Of a stretch of DNA of 41,269 nt, positions 26,138-34,367 are shown piece by piece (position 1 is the first letter of the stretch; each line of letters starts with the position of its first letter). The notes beneath the pieces are model-generated. The model was not told the DNA's origin, made no database searches, and was given only the letters and a program-made list of their open reading frames with translations. Origin of the DNA: Streptomyces poriferorum (lineage in GTDB: Bacteria > Actinomycetota > Actinomycetes > Streptomycetales > Streptomycetaceae). The position numbers and the translations under genes are program-made. The stretch lies in NCBI RefSeq assembly GCF_019399235.1, contig NZ_JAELVH010000019.1, positions 1 through 41,269 of the forward strand, read 5' to 3'.

Positions 26138-27286
26138 ATGCCTCGCGACCTTGCCGCCCGCACCGACCACGCCGACCGCACCGACCGCACCGACCGCGCG
26201 GACGCCACCGACCGCGCGGAAGAAACCGACCGCGTGGACGACACGGCCCGCGCCGACCGTGCGGCTGCACTGGGCTGTCGGCTGCGGCCGGTTCCGCGGT
26301 CCGGCGCCCACAAGGTTGTCGTTCTTGCCCTCGACGGCGTCTACCCGTTCGAACTCGGCATCCCGCACCGGGTCCTGGGTTCCGCCGACGGACGCTACGA
26401 GGTGGTGTCCGCGAGCGTGGACGGGCAGTCCGTGCGAACCGACTCGGACCTGACGCTCACCCCCGGGCACGGTCCCGAGGTGCTGGACGAGGCGGACACC
26501 GTGGTCATCCCGCCGTACGCGATCTCGCCGGCCTTGGGTACGGCCCCGGATCCGCAGGCTCTCGCCGCCCTCGCCCGCGTCCGCCCCGGTACTCGTCTGG
26601 TGTCCATCTGCACCGGTGCCTTCCTGCTGGCAGCCGCCGGTCTCCTCGACGGGCGCCGGGCCACCACCCACTGGGCGCTCACCGACTACTTCCAGGAGCT
26701 CTTCCCCCGGGTCGAGGTCGACGCCGGGGTGCTCTTCGTCGACCACGGTGACGTGCTGACCTCCGCGGGGGCGGCGAGCGGTGTCGACGTCTGCCTGCAT
26801 CTGGTGCGCCAGGACCACGGCAGTGAGGTGGCCAACCATGTCGCCCGCTGCTGCGTCGTGCCGCCGTACCGGGACGGCGGGCAGGCGCAGTACATCGAAC
26901 GGCCCCTGCCGGCGGCGAGCGGCACCGGCACCGGGCCGACCCGCGACTGGGCGCTCCAGCGGCTTGAACTGCCACTGTCGCTGGGCGAACTGGCCGCGCA
27001 AGCGGCGATGAGCACCCGCACCTTCGCCCGGCGCTTCCAGGAGGAGACCGGTCTGAGCCCCGGCCGCTGGCTGACCCAGCAACGACTGCGGAGGGCACGG
27101 CACCTGCTGGAGTCCACCGACCTGCCGGTGGAACGGGTCGCCCACGAGGTCGGCTTCGCCACCGCCACCTCGCTGCGGCGGCACCTGGCGGCGGAGGCGG
27201 GGGTCGCCCCGTCCGCGTACCGGCGCACCTTCCGTGCCGCGGGCCCGGCCGCGGGTGACGACAGGAACATCAGGACCCGGGGCTGA
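26138..27286 (+). CDS. GlxA-family regulator (DJ-1/PfpI domain plus AraC HTH)
   Basis: A 382-aa regulator. Residues about 60-225 form the DJ-1/PfpI-like domain (HKVVVLALDGVYPFELGIPHR, then VSICTGAFLLAAAGLLDGRR with a Cys at the elbow position, then THWALTDYF). Residues about 285-370 form the AraC-type double HTH (MSTRTFARRFQEETGLSPGR and VAHEVGFATATSLRRHLAAE). The first 45 residues are a Thr-Asp-Arg/Ala-Asp-Arg repeat with no known domain, coded by short G/C-rich DNA repeats (about 26160-26260). It is divergent from the oxidoreductase, which it probably controls. Confidence 0.9.
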   Translation: MPRDLAARTDHADRTDRTDRADATDRAEETDRVDDTARADRAAALGCRLRPVPRSGAHKVVVLALDGVYPFELGIPHRVLGSADGRYEVVSASVDGQSVRTDSDLTLTPGHGPEVLDEADTVVIPPYAISPALGTAPDPQALAALARVRPGTRLVSICTGAFLLAAAGLLDGRRATTHWALTDYFQELFPRVEVDAGVLFVDHGDVLTSAGAASGVDVCLHLVRQDHGSEVANHVARCCVVPPYRDGGQAQYIERPLPAASGTGTGPTRDWALQRLELPLSLGELAAQAAMSTRTFARRFQEETGLSPGRWLTQQRLRRARHLLESTDLPVERVAHEVGFATATSLRRHLAAEAGVAPSAYRRTFRAAGPAAGDDRNIRTRG

Positions 27287-27322
27287 AGCGACCGCAGGGC
27301 GCCCCCGGTCCCTCCCGGTGCC

Positions 27323-28384
27323 TTACGACAGGTTCTCAGCCGCGCGCTGCGCAGCCGGCGGCTCACCGCAGCCGCAGGAGCGCCGGACCACCAGCGCCGA
27401 GGGGAACTGCTTCAGCCGCTCCCGCCGCGAACCCGACACCCGCAGCGAGTCGTCCAGCACCAGGTCGACCGCGGCACGCGCCATCGCCGGGCGGTCGGAG
27501 AACACCGTCGTCAGCGGCGGGTCCGTCAGGCCGGCTTCCTTCACGTCGTCGAAGCCCGCCACCGCGAGCTCACCGGGCACGTCGATCCGCAGCTCGCGCG
27601 CGGCCCGCAGCACCCCGATGGCCTGGTCGTCCGTCGTGCAGAAGATCGCCGGCGGGCGGTCGGGGCCCGCGAGGAGCCCCAGGGCCACCTGGTAGGCGTC
27701 GTAACGGTTGTACGGGGACTGGAAGAGCCGGCCCTCGGTCGAGCGGCCCGACTCGTGCATCGCCCGGCGCCAGCCCTCGACGTGGTCGGCGACCGGGTCG
27801 CCGACCGACGGGGTCGACTCCATGCCGCCGAGACACGCGACGTACGCGTTGCCGTGTTCCAGCAGGTGGCGGGTGGCGAGCTGGGCGCCGCCGACGTCGT
27901 CCGTGACGACCGCGACGTCGTCGATCGCCTCGGGCCGCTCGTGCAGCAGCACGACCCGCGCGTCCCACGCCTCTATCTCCGCCGCCGCGCGCTCGCTCGG
28001 GCCCTGGCTGACCAGGATCAGGCCGGAGACCCGCATGCCGAGGAAGGCGCGCAAGTAGTGGACCTCGCGCTCGTCGCGGTAGTCGGAGTTGCCGACGAGC
28101 ACCATTTTTCCGCGCTCGGCGGCGGCCTGTTCGACCGCGTGCGCCATCTCCGCGAAGAACGGCTGCCTCGCGTCCGGCACGATCATCCCTATGAGATCGG
28201 TCCGCCGCGAGGCCATCGCCTGGGCGACCCGGTCGGGCCGGTAGCCCAGCTCCTTGATCGCGGCGAGTACCCGCTCGCGCGTGGCCGGGGCGACCGGCCG
28301 GGGTCCGTTGTTGATGACGTAACTGACCACTGCGGTCGACGTCCCCGCCAGTCTCGCCACATCGTCCCGCGTCACCTTGGCCAC
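27323..28384 (-). CDS. LacI-family transcriptional regulator
   Basis: A 353-aa LacI/GalR regulator. The HTH is [20 protein letters not shown] (about residues 5-24), then the hinge helix [24 protein letters not shown] and a periplasmic-binding-type ligand domain ([18 protein letters not shown] to [17 protein letters not shown]). Cys residues are clustered at the C-terminus ([11 protein letters not shown]). GTG 28384 has TAGACT 7 nt upstream and is probably leaderless. No sugar transporter is adjacent; the inducer is unknown. Confidence 0.93.
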   Translation of the reverse strand: MAKVTRDDVARLAGTSTAVVSYVINNGPRPVAPATRERVLAAIKELGYRPDRVAQAMASRRTDLIGMIVPDARQPFFAEMAHAVEQAAAERGKMVLVGNSDYRDEREVHYLRAFLGMRVSGLILVSQGPSERAAAEIEAWDARVVLLHERPEAIDDVAVVTDDVGGAQLATRHLLEHGNAYVACLGGMESTPSVGDPVADHVEGWRRAMHESGRSTEGRLFQSPYNRYDAYQVALGLLAGPDRPPAIFCTTDDQAIGVLRAARELRIDVPGELAVAGFDDVKEAGLTDPPLTTVFSDRPAMARAAVDLVLDDSLRVSGSRRERLKQFPSALVVRRSCGCGEPPAAQRAAENLS

Positions 28385-28391
28385 GCGCGGC

Positions 28392-28397
28392 AGTCTA
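28392..28397 (-). promoter_or_regulatory. -10 hexamer of the LacI gene (leaderless)
   Basis: TAGACT on the minus strand, 7 nt before the GTG, directly downstream of the glnR stop. Confidence 0.55.
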
Positions 28398-28408
28398 CGC
28401 GGATGGAA

Positions 28409-29212
28409 CTACTTCCCGGCAGGCCGGACCGGGGCTTCTTCCGTGACCTCGGCTACCTCCGGCTGCTCCGAACGGGTGAGGGTTTCGGTGGTCGACTTCG
28501 CGGCCGCCGACTTCGCCTCCTCGGCGGCGGCACGCTCGACCTTCTCCGGCGCGACGAAGCGGTAGCCCACGTTGCGGACGGTGCCGATGAGCGACTCGTG
28601 CTCGGGGCCGAGCTTGGCGCGCAGCCGCCGTACGTGGACGTCGACCGTGCGCGTACCGCCGAAGTAGTCGTAGCCCCAGACCTCCTGGAGCAGCTGGGCG
28701 CGGGTGAAGACCCGGCCCGGGTGCTGCGCCAGGTACTTGAGCAGTTCGAATTCCTTGAAGGTCAGGTCCAGGACCCGGCCCTTGAGCTTCGCGCTGTACG
28801 TGGCCTCGTCCACCGAGAGATCACCGTTGCGGATCTCCATCGGGGAGTCGTCGGCGGTGATCTGCTGCCGGCCGGTGGCCAGCCGCAGCCGCGCCTCGAC
28901 CTCGGCGGGGCCCGCCGTGTCCAGCAGCACGTCGTCGATGCCCCAGTCCGCGGTGACGGCCGCGAGGCCGCCCTCCGTGACGACGAGGATCAGCGGACAG
29001 CCGGGTCCGGTGGACCGCAGCAGCTGACAGAGCGAGCGGACCTGCGGCAGGTCTCGCCGCCCGTCGACGAGGATGACGTCGGCACCGGGGGTGTCGACGA
29101 GAGCGGGGCCTTCGGCGGGAGCCACCCGCACGCTGTGCAGCAGGAGGCCGAGGGCGGGAAGCACCTCCGTCGACGGTTGGAGGGCATTCGTCAGGAGCAG
29201 CAGTGAACTCAT
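28409..29212 (-). CDS. glnR: Global nitrogen regulator GlnR
   Basis: A 267-aa OmpR-type atypical response regulator that controls ammonium assimilation genes in actinomycetes. The N-terminal receiver ([20 protein letters not shown]) keeps only one candidate Asp (Asp50 in [10 protein letters not shown]) and lacks the usual phosphorylation pocket, as known for GlnR. The winged helix has [40 protein letters not shown] and [12 protein letters not shown]. An Ala/Glu/Lys-rich tail of about 40 residues follows. Its ribosome-binding site is modest (GGTGGGCGG), but a 19-codon ORF with a strong site overlaps its start. No cognate kinase gene is adjacent, again typical. Confidence 0.97.
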   Translation of the reverse strand: MSSLLLLTNALQPSTEVLPALGLLLHSVRVAPAEGPALVDTPGADVILVDGRRDLPQVRSLCQLLRSTGPGCPLILVVTEGGLAAVTADWGIDDVLLDTAGPAEVEARLRLATGRQQITADDSPMEIRNGDLSVDEATYSAKLKGRVLDLTFKEFELLKYLAQHPGRVFTRAQLLQEVWGYDYFGGTRTVDVHVRRLRAKLGPEHESLIGTVRNVGYRFVAPEKVERAAAEEAKSAAAKSTTETLTRSEQPEVAEVTEEAPVRPAGK

Positions 29213-29268
29213 CGCCGCCCACCTGCCTGGTTCGTCGGTCGATGATCGTGCACGGTTGGCTCGCCCAT
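29209..29268 (-). CDS. Upstream 19-aa ORF overlapping the glnR start
   Basis: ATG at 29268 (read on the minus strand) begins [19 protein letters not shown] and stops at TGA 29209-29211, forming an ATGA overlap with the glnR start. It has a near-perfect GAGGAGG about 9 nt upstream, stronger than glnR's own. It could couple glnR translation to an upstream signal. Coding has not been shown; the evidence is the site, the phasing and the exact overlap. Confidence 0.5.
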   Translation of the reverse strand: MGEPTVHDHRPTNQAGGRR

Positions 29269-29302
29269 TACGTCGGTCCTCCTCGTTCCCTGCGAGAGGG
29301 GC

Positions 29303-29327
29303 ACTCCCGGGTCGGACCCGGGGGAGT
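29303..29327. promoter_or_regulatory. Hairpin in the glnR leader region
   Basis: ACTCCCGGGTC (29303-29313) pairs with GACCCGGGGGAGT (29315-29327), leaving a 2-nt bulge and almost no loop. On the minus strand it lies between a CATACT hexamer (about 29328-29333) and the 19-codon ORF, so it is at or near the glnR transcript 5' end. The rest of the 29213-29513 gap shows an AGGACCCGGG/CCCGGATCCT-type inverted repeat (29463-29492) and nothing else I recognise. Confidence 0.5.
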
Positions 29328-29500
29328 ATGCGGCACTGCTTCGTACGCTTTTTCGTGTGCGGTCGTACGACGTTTCGTCATACGGCCTTTACTCGTGCGG
29401 CCCGCGCCCAGGACCGCTGAGCTTGTCGAAACGTCGTCGTAACAACGCGCGGAATGCACAAAAGGACCCGGGGGCTGCATTGCCCGGATCCTCTTCCCGC

Positions 29501-29506
29501 CAGAAT
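29501..29506 (+). promoter_or_regulatory. Possible -10 of the alpha/beta hydrolase gene (leaderless)
   Basis: CAGAAT, 7 nt before ATG 29514, with no Shine-Dalgarno sequence. It is weaker than the others because the first base is C. Confidence 0.4.
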
Positions 29507-29513
29507 AGCCCAC

Positions 29514-30389
29514 ATGACTTCTGTGTCCGAGGGGCGATTTCGGAGTTCCTCTGTTCCCTTGATCACGCACGGTCCGCTGCGGACCACATTGCGGGCCGAT
29601 GACGGGGTCCTCATCGAGGCGGTGTACGACCCGTGTACGGGAGATGGAGCCGCCGGCCCGGGGGCCGGCGGCTCCGGTACGGCGATCGTGGTCGCGCACG
29701 GATTCACCGGTTCGGCCGACCGCCCCGCGGTGCGGCGTGCCGCGGAGGTGTTCTCGCAGCGTGCGGCAGTGGTCACGTTCTCCTTCCGGGGGCACGGACG
29801 CTCCGGCGGACGGTCCACGGTGGGCGACCGCGAGGTGCTGGATCTGGCGGCCGCCGTGGCCTGGGCGCGGTCGCTCGGACACACGCGGATCGTTACGGCC
29901 GGGTTCTCGATGGGCGGTTCCGTGGTGCTGCGGCACGGGGCGCTGTATACGGCCCCCGGAGGGGCGGGGGAGCCCGAGGGGCGCACGGAAGCGCGTGGGG
30001 AGGCGCATGCGGACGCGGTGGTGTCCGTGAGTGCTCCAGCGCGCTGGTACTACCGGGGGACGGCCCCGATGCGCCGCCTGCACTGGATGGTCACCCGCCC
30101 CACGGGCCGGCTCGTCGGACGGTACGGCTTCCGCACCCGGATCGACCGCGACGAGTGGGACCCGGTCCCGCTCTCCCCGGTCGAGGCCGCCGGCCGGATC
30201 GCCCCGGCCCCGCTCCTGATCGTGCACGGCGACCGGGACCCGTACTTCCCGCTCGACCACCCGCGGATGCTCGCCGCCGCGGCGGGCGGGGCCGCCGAGC
30301 TGTGGCTGGAGCCCGGCATGGGCCACGCGGAGAACGCGGCGGACGAGACCTTGCTCACCCGCATCGCCGACTGGGCGATGACGCGGTGA
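29514..30389 (+). CDS. Alpha/beta hydrolase (serine aminopeptidase S33-like)
   Basis: A 291-aa cytoplasmic hydrolase. IVVAHGFTGSADRPAVR is the oxyanion strand (about residues 61-77), then TFSFRGHGRSGG, and the nucleophile elbow GFSMGG has Ser near residue 133. LLIVHGDRDPYFPLDHPRML carries the acid, and GMGHAENAADE the catalytic His. A variable Gly/Glu/Arg insertion follows the elbow (about residues 147-165). No signal peptide. It stands 53 bp upstream of the MoaD/ThiS-like gene in the same direction. Substrate is unknown. Confidence 0.9.
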   Translation: MTSVSEGRFRSSSVPLITHGPLRTTLRADDGVLIEAVYDPCTGDGAAGPGAGGSGTAIVVAHGFTGSADRPAVRRAAEVFSQRAAVVTFSFRGHGRSGGRSTVGDREVLDLAAAVAWARSLGHTRIVTAGFSMGGSVVLRHGALYTAPGGAGEPEGRTEARGEAHADAVVSVSAPARWYYRGTAPMRRLHWMVTRPTGRLVGRYGFRTRIDRDEWDPVPLSPVEAAGRIAPAPLLIVHGDRDPYFPLDHPRMLAAAAGGAAELWLEPGMGHAENAADETLLTRIADWAMTR

Positions 30390-30442
30390 ACCATGATGGA
30401 CAGCCGACGCGTGAGCTGACGCGAGACGAGAGGAGTGCCGCC

Positions 30443-30697
30443 ATGCCTGCGGGAACCATCCGCTACTGGGCAGCTGCCAAGGCCGCGGCCGGAACCGCGG
30501 AGGAGCCGTACACCGCTGCGACGCTCAAAGAGGCGCTCGACGGGGTACGGGAACGGCACCCCGGCGAGCTGAGCCGCGTACTGCAAAGGTGTTCGTTCCT
30601 CATCGACGGTGACCCCGTCGGGACCCGGAGCCATGAGACCGTACGCCTTGCCGAGGGCGGCACGGTCGAGGTGCTCCCGCCGTTCGCAGGAGGGTGA
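30443..30697 (+). CDS. MoaD/ThiS-family sulfur carrier protein
   Basis: An 84-aa beta-grasp protein ending in the diagnostic Gly-Gly (VEVLPPFAGG), which in this family is activated as a thiocarboxylate to deliver sulfur for molybdopterin, thiamin or cysteine synthesis. N-terminal IRYWAAAKAAAGTAEEPY and LAEGGTVEVLPP are family features. No moaE or thiG is adjacent, so the acceptor pathway is open; thiosulfate sulfurtransferase lies about 2.8 kb downstream. GAGAGGAG precedes the ATG. Confidence 0.88.
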   Translation: MPAGTIRYWAAAKAAAGTAEEPYTAATLKEALDGVRERHPGELSRVLQRCSFLIDGDPVGTRSHETVRLAEGGTVEVLPPFAGG

Positions 30698-30707
30698 ACC
30701 GCAGAAC

Positions 30708-32138
30708 ATGAGCAGCAGCGATCAGCAGCAGCCGTACCCGCACCAGCAGCAGCCGCCATATCCGCAGCCGCAGTATCCGTACGGGCAGGAGCCGCAGCAG
30801 CAGCAACAACAGCAACAGCAACAGTCGTACGGGGACCCTGCGTACGGCGACGCCTCGTACGGCGACGCTTCCTACGGCGACGCCTCGTACGACGGCCGGG
30901 CGTACTCCGGCCAGGGTTACGCGGACCCCTCGTACGGGCAGCAGGCGCCCTACGCGGGCGGTGCGGCGCCGTACGGGACGCCGGGCGGGTACGACGCGCA
31001 CCCGCCCCAGCAGGCCGCTCCGTACCCGCAGCAGGGCTCGCCCGCCCCGCAGGTCCCGCAGGCGCAGCCCGGGACCGGCTGGCCGGCCGGGGAGCAGGGT
31101 GTCGCCCAGACCTGGGAGGGCCAGACCTGGGACACGCAGTACCAGCCGACGATCCGGCCCGGCGAGCCCGCAGGCCCCGTGCAGCCCGCCGCTCCTGTGC
31201 AGCCCGCTCCCGTGCAGCCCGCCGAGGACACCGCGTACCTGGCGCCGTTGCAGGGTGCCTCCGGCTCGTACCCGCTGCCTCCCGAGGCCCGGGCCGCGCC
31301 TGCCACGCCCGCCCCGGCCCCCGTGGCTCCCGCGCAGGGCGAGGACGGCTACAGCGCGCCGACCACCCTGGGCAACAGCCGCATCACCGACGCCCAGCGC
31401 GCCCGCGCCGAGGGCCGCTCGCCGATCATCGCGCCCGGGATGCAGCCGGCCGCGATCACCGCGGGACTCGGGCTGCTGCTCGCGCTGGGCGCGGCCGTCG
31501 GGCCGTACGCCCTCGTCGTGCCGCTGGTCCTGCTCCAGGCGGTGACCGCGGCCGGGTGGTTCCGGCTCAACGGCATGTGGCCGGCCCGGCAGGGCATCGC
31601 GCTCGCCTTCGCGGGCGGCCTCGTCGCCGATGTGGCGCTGCTCGCGGCCGGCCGGGAGAACGGTCCGGCAGCGATCCTGGGCACCCTCGGTGTGTGGGTG
31701 CTGCTCACCGTCGTGCTCCAGCTGCGCAGCCGGGCCGGTGCCGACGAACGGATGCAGGGGCTGATGGCCACGGTCGCCTCGGCCGCGCTCGCGGTGCTCG
31801 CCACCGGCCACCTCGCGGCCGTCCCGGACGCCGTCACGGCCGGCGGTGTGGCCGTCGCCGCGGCGGTGCTCGTCCGGGCGCTGCCGCTGCCCGGACCGGC
31901 CTCGGTCGTGGCGGCGCTCGTCGTCGCCGCGGGTGCCGGTGCGGTGGGCGGTGCCGTCACCGACCTGGGGGCCAAGGGTGCGCTGCTCGGCCTCGCGGCC
32001 GGGGGCTGCGCGCTGATCGGGCTGCGGGTGGCGAGCTATGACTACCCGTCACGCTTCGTGCACATGACCGCGGGTGTGGCCCTGCCGCTCACCGCGGCCG
32101 CCCCGGCCGTCTATCTGGTCGGGCGCATGGTCGCGTAG
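30708..32138 (+). CDS. Membrane protein with long Pro/Gln/Tyr-rich cytoplasmic tail
   Basis: A 476-aa protein. Residues 1-235 are disordered: Gln-rich tracts (30-46), repeats of Y-G-D-A-S (about 50-63) and many Pro/Gln/Tyr. The C-terminal half has about eight short hydrophobic helices (about residues 245-475: AAITAGLGLLLALGAAVGPY to LTAAAPAVYLVGRMVA). AGGAGGG lies 15 nt before the ATG, within the MoaD stop region, so translation is probably coupled (10-nt gap). Gene sets with similar tails are common in Streptomyces. The function is not recognised. Confidence 0.85.
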   Translation: MSSSDQQQPYPHQQQPPYPQPQYPYGQEPQQQQQQQQQQSYGDPAYGDASYGDASYGDASYDGRAYSGQGYADPSYGQQAPYAGGAAPYGTPGGYDAHPPQQAAPYPQQGSPAPQVPQAQPGTGWPAGEQGVAQTWEGQTWDTQYQPTIRPGEPAGPVQPAAPVQPAPVQPAEDTAYLAPLQGASGSYPLPPEARAAPATPAPAPVAPAQGEDGYSAPTTLGNSRITDAQRARAEGRSPIIAPGMQPAAITAGLGLLLALGAAVGPYALVVPLVLLQAVTAAGWFRLNGMWPARQGIALAFAGGLVADVALLAAGRENGPAAILGTLGVWVLLTVVLQLRSRAGADERMQGLMATVASAALAVLATGHLAAVPDAVTAGGVAVAAAVLVRALPLPGPASVVAALVVAAGAGAVGGAVTDLGAKGALLGLAAGGCALIGLRVASYDYPSRFVHMTAGVALPLTAAAPAVYLVGRMVA

Positions 32139-32285
32139 CCCGTACCGCGTCACCCGGCCTGCCGAAGCCCTCCACGGGGAACCGTTGGGGGGCTTCCGCA
32201 CGTCGATCACCCGGGGCGTGACGTGTGGCCGCAGTAGGCTCACGGCGCCAGGGATCCGATGGATGTGGCGCGGGGGAGGACAGGC

Positions 32286-32981
32286 ATGCGTGCACTGCGA
32301 ATACTGCTGATCGTCGTGGTGGTTCTGGCCGGGGTGTTCATAGCGGTGGACCGTGCGGCGGTGTACTTCGCAGAGTCGGAGGCGGCGGACCGGGTGGTGG
32401 TCCCCGGGGCGCGGACCGGGTCGACGGACGTCTCCATCAAGGGTTTCCCGTTCCTCACCCAGGTCGCCGGATCGGAACTCGACGAGGTCGACGTGAAGGT
32501 CACCGGGATCGAGGCGACCGCCGGTGGCCGCGCGCTCCGGATCAGCAGCATGGAAGCCGAACTGCACCAGGTGCGGCTGACGGACGGCTTCTCGGGAGCC
32601 ACGGCCGCCCGGGCCAGTGGCACGGCCGTCATCTCGTACGAGGACCTGACGAAGGCCGCCGCCGACGGTGTCGTCGTCGAGTACGGCGGTGACGGCAAGG
32701 TGAAGGTGACCGGCACGGTCGCCCTCCCCGTCGTCGGCCGGACGGTCTCGCGCAGCGTCCTGTCCACCGTCACCCTGGTCGACGGCCACACCGTGCGGGT
32801 GCACGCGGACAAGGTGCCGGGCGAGGGCATCCCCGGGCTCGAAGGGCTCGTGCGTGAGAAGACCGACTTCGAGCGCGAGGTGGGCAGACTGCCGAACGGC
32901 CTGAAGCTGGAGAAGATCCAGCCGACCGCCGACGGGCTGGAGATCTCGGTGACGGGCGCCGACGTCCGCCTCGCCGGATAA
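32286..32981 (+). CDS. DUF2993 (LmeA-type) lipid-binding domain protein
   Basis: A 231-aa protein with one N-terminal membrane segment (residues 3-22, RALRILLIVVVVLAGVFIAV), which may be an uncleaved signal anchor. A beta-rich DUF2993 domain follows (residues about 40-230, 'SIKGFPFLTQVAGSELDEVDVKVTGIE'). Related mycobacterial LmeA binds phospholipid and affects lipomannan synthesis; that is family knowledge, not shown here. GGGGAGGACAGG precedes the ATG. A TAGGCT hexamer near 32234 may be the promoter. Confidence 0.85.
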   Translation: MRALRILLIVVVVLAGVFIAVDRAAVYFAESEAADRVVVPGARTGSTDVSIKGFPFLTQVAGSELDEVDVKVTGIEATAGGRALRISSMEAELHQVRLTDGFSGATAARASGTAVISYEDLTKAAADGVVVEYGGDGKVKVTGTVALPVVGRTVSRSVLSTVTLVDGHTVRVHADKVPGEGIPGLEGLVREKTDFEREVGRLPNGLKLEKIQPTADGLEISVTGADVRLAG

Positions 32982-33158
32982 CTCCCGTCGCGGCCGGGTA
33001 GGGGCCCCGTACGGCCCGTTCCGCCACATGCTGAGACGGACCAGTCCGTTCCGTAGATGGCCGAGGCGTTCCACGCCCGGGACGGCGCTCCCGAGGAGCC
33101 GCGAACCTCTCACGCGTCTCACACTGCGGACGATCGTGTCTCAATATGCGACACAACG

Positions 33159-33188
33159 GTGACATGTCCGCCCGTACGTCCCTACGAT
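33159..33188 (+). promoter_or_regulatory. Promoter of the cysA leader (leaderless)
   Basis: GTGACA (33159-33164), an 18-nt spacer and TACGAT (33183-33188) place the transcript start 7 nt downstream, at the leader ORF ATG (33196). Five of six bases match the -35 consensus TTGACA. Confidence 0.7.
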
Positions 33189-33195
33189 CGGACCC

Positions 33196-33303
33196 ATGCA
33201 GTGCTCTATTAGCGGTCTCCCGCAGCGGGGACAGGCGGATCTCACGAAGCGGCGGGCAGTGGACCTGTGCCGCGTCGCCGCCATGCTCTGTCGCACTGTC
33301 TGA
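33196..33303 (+). CDS. Cysteine-containing leader peptide upstream of thiosulfate sulfurtransferase
   Basis: A 35-aa ORF, MQCSISGLPQRG through RRAVDLCRVAAMLCRTV, with Cys at 3, 25 and 32. The core 'VDLCRVxxxLC' resembles short actinobacterial leader peptides found ahead of sulfur and cysteine genes. Those in mycobacteria act as leaderless, cysteine-responsive attenuators. Here the ATG sits at the predicted transcription start with no Shine-Dalgarno sequence, as expected for such a leader. It ends 169 nt before the sulfurtransferase gene, with small hairpins between (33304-33326). Control by Cys-tRNA supply is inference. Confidence 0.75.
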   Translation: MQCSISGLPQRGQADLTKRRAVDLCRVAAMLCRTV

Positions 33304-33326
33304 GCGGGATCCGTCGGATTTCCCGC
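33304..33326 (+). promoter_or_regulatory. Hairpin after the leader ORF (possible attenuator arm)
   Basis: GCGGGA (33304-33309) pairs with TCCCGC (33321-33326) immediately after the leader stop. A further weak GGCC-bounded hairpin lies at 33333-33357. The rest of the gap to 33472 shows only the GGAGGAG site of the next gene. Confidence 0.4.
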
Positions 33327-33472
33327 ATTCAAGGCCCTTCGACCGCTCGTCGGGGCCATCCCGCGTGGCACCCGTGCACGCGCCGAAACCGGGCCGCGTA
33401 CATCCGGATCACCACGCACCATCGCGCACCACTCGCATCATCCCGCCGCAGACTGCCCCGGAGGAGAACAGA

Positions 33473-34318
33473 ATGAGCCGCAGTGACGTCCTGGTAGACG
33501 CCGACTGGGTCGAGGCCCACATCGACGACCCGAAGGTCGCCATCGTCGAGGTCGACGAGGACACCTCCGCGTACGAGAAGAACCACATCAAGAACGCGAT
33601 CCGGATCGACTGGACCAAGGACCTCCAGGACCCGGTCCGCCGCGACTTCATCGACCAGGCCGGCTTCGAGGAGCTGCTGTCGAAGAAGGGCATCGGCAAC
33701 GACACCACGGTCGTTCTCTACGGCGGCAACAACAACTGGTTCGCGTCCTACGCGTTCTGGTACTTCAAGCTCTACGGTCACCAGGACGTCCGCCTGCTCG
33801 ACGGCGGCCGCAAGAAGTGGGAGCTCGACTCCCGCGACCTGGTCGACGGCGACCAGATCCCGTCCCGCCCGGCCGCGCAGTACAAGGCCCAGCCGCAGGA
33901 CGAGTCGATCCGCGCCTACCGCGACGACGTCGTGAAGGCCATCGGCAGCCAGAACCTGGTCGACGTGCGCTCGCCCGACGAGTTCAGCGGCAAGCTGCTC
34001 GCCCCGGCCCACCTCCCGCAGGAGCAGTCGCAGCGCCCCGGCCACGTGCCGAGCGCCCGCAACATCCCGTGGTCGAAGAACGCCAACGACGACGGCACCT
34101 TCAAGTCGGACGACGAGCTCAAGGCCCTCTACGAGGCCGAGCAGGTCGACCTGTCGAAGGACACCATCGCCTACTGCCGCATCGGTGAGCGCTCCGCGCT
34201 CACCTGGTTCGTGCTGCACCAGCTGCTCGGCCAGGAGAACGTCAAGAACTACGACGGTTCGTGGACCGAGTACGGCTCCCTCGTGGGCGTGCCGATCGAG
34301 CTCGGCGCCAACAAGTAA
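33473..34318 (+). CDS. cysA: Thiosulfate sulfurtransferase (two-domain rhodanese)
   Basis: A 281-aa tandem rhodanese that transfers sulfane sulfur from thiosulfate to an acceptor. The N-terminal inactive domain begins MSRSDVLVDADWVEAHIDDP and includes LYGGNNNWFASYAFWYFKLY. The catalytic loop of the second domain is YCRIGERSALTW with Cys235; the CRxGxR type is the thiosulfate-specific form. GGAGGAG lies 10 nt before the ATG. It is followed by the DUF1416 gene at 49 bp, a conserved actinobacterial pair, and preceded by a Cys leader ORF. Probable role: sulfur supply for cysteine or cofactor synthesis. Confidence 0.95.
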   Translation: MSRSDVLVDADWVEAHIDDPKVAIVEVDEDTSAYEKNHIKNAIRIDWTKDLQDPVRRDFIDQAGFEELLSKKGIGNDTTVVLYGGNNNWFASYAFWYFKLYGHQDVRLLDGGRKKWELDSRDLVDGDQIPSRPAAQYKAQPQDESIRAYRDDVVKAIGSQNLVDVRSPDEFSGKLLAPAHLPQEQSQRPGHVPSARNIPWSKNANDDGTFKSDDELKALYEAEQVDLSKDTIAYCRIGERSALTWFVLHQLLGQENVKNYDGSWTEYGSLVGVPIELGANK

Positions 34319-34367
34319 CCCGTACGACCTGGACCAGCACGACCCCCGACCAGAAGGACAGAACGCC

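Noticed and set aside
29428..29443. GlnR-box-like GAAAC-N6-GTAAC between glnR and the hydrolase
   Set aside because: The half-sites are in the reverse order to the known a/b-site arrangement (GTnAC-N6-GAAAC), and autoregulation is not established. Left as chance.
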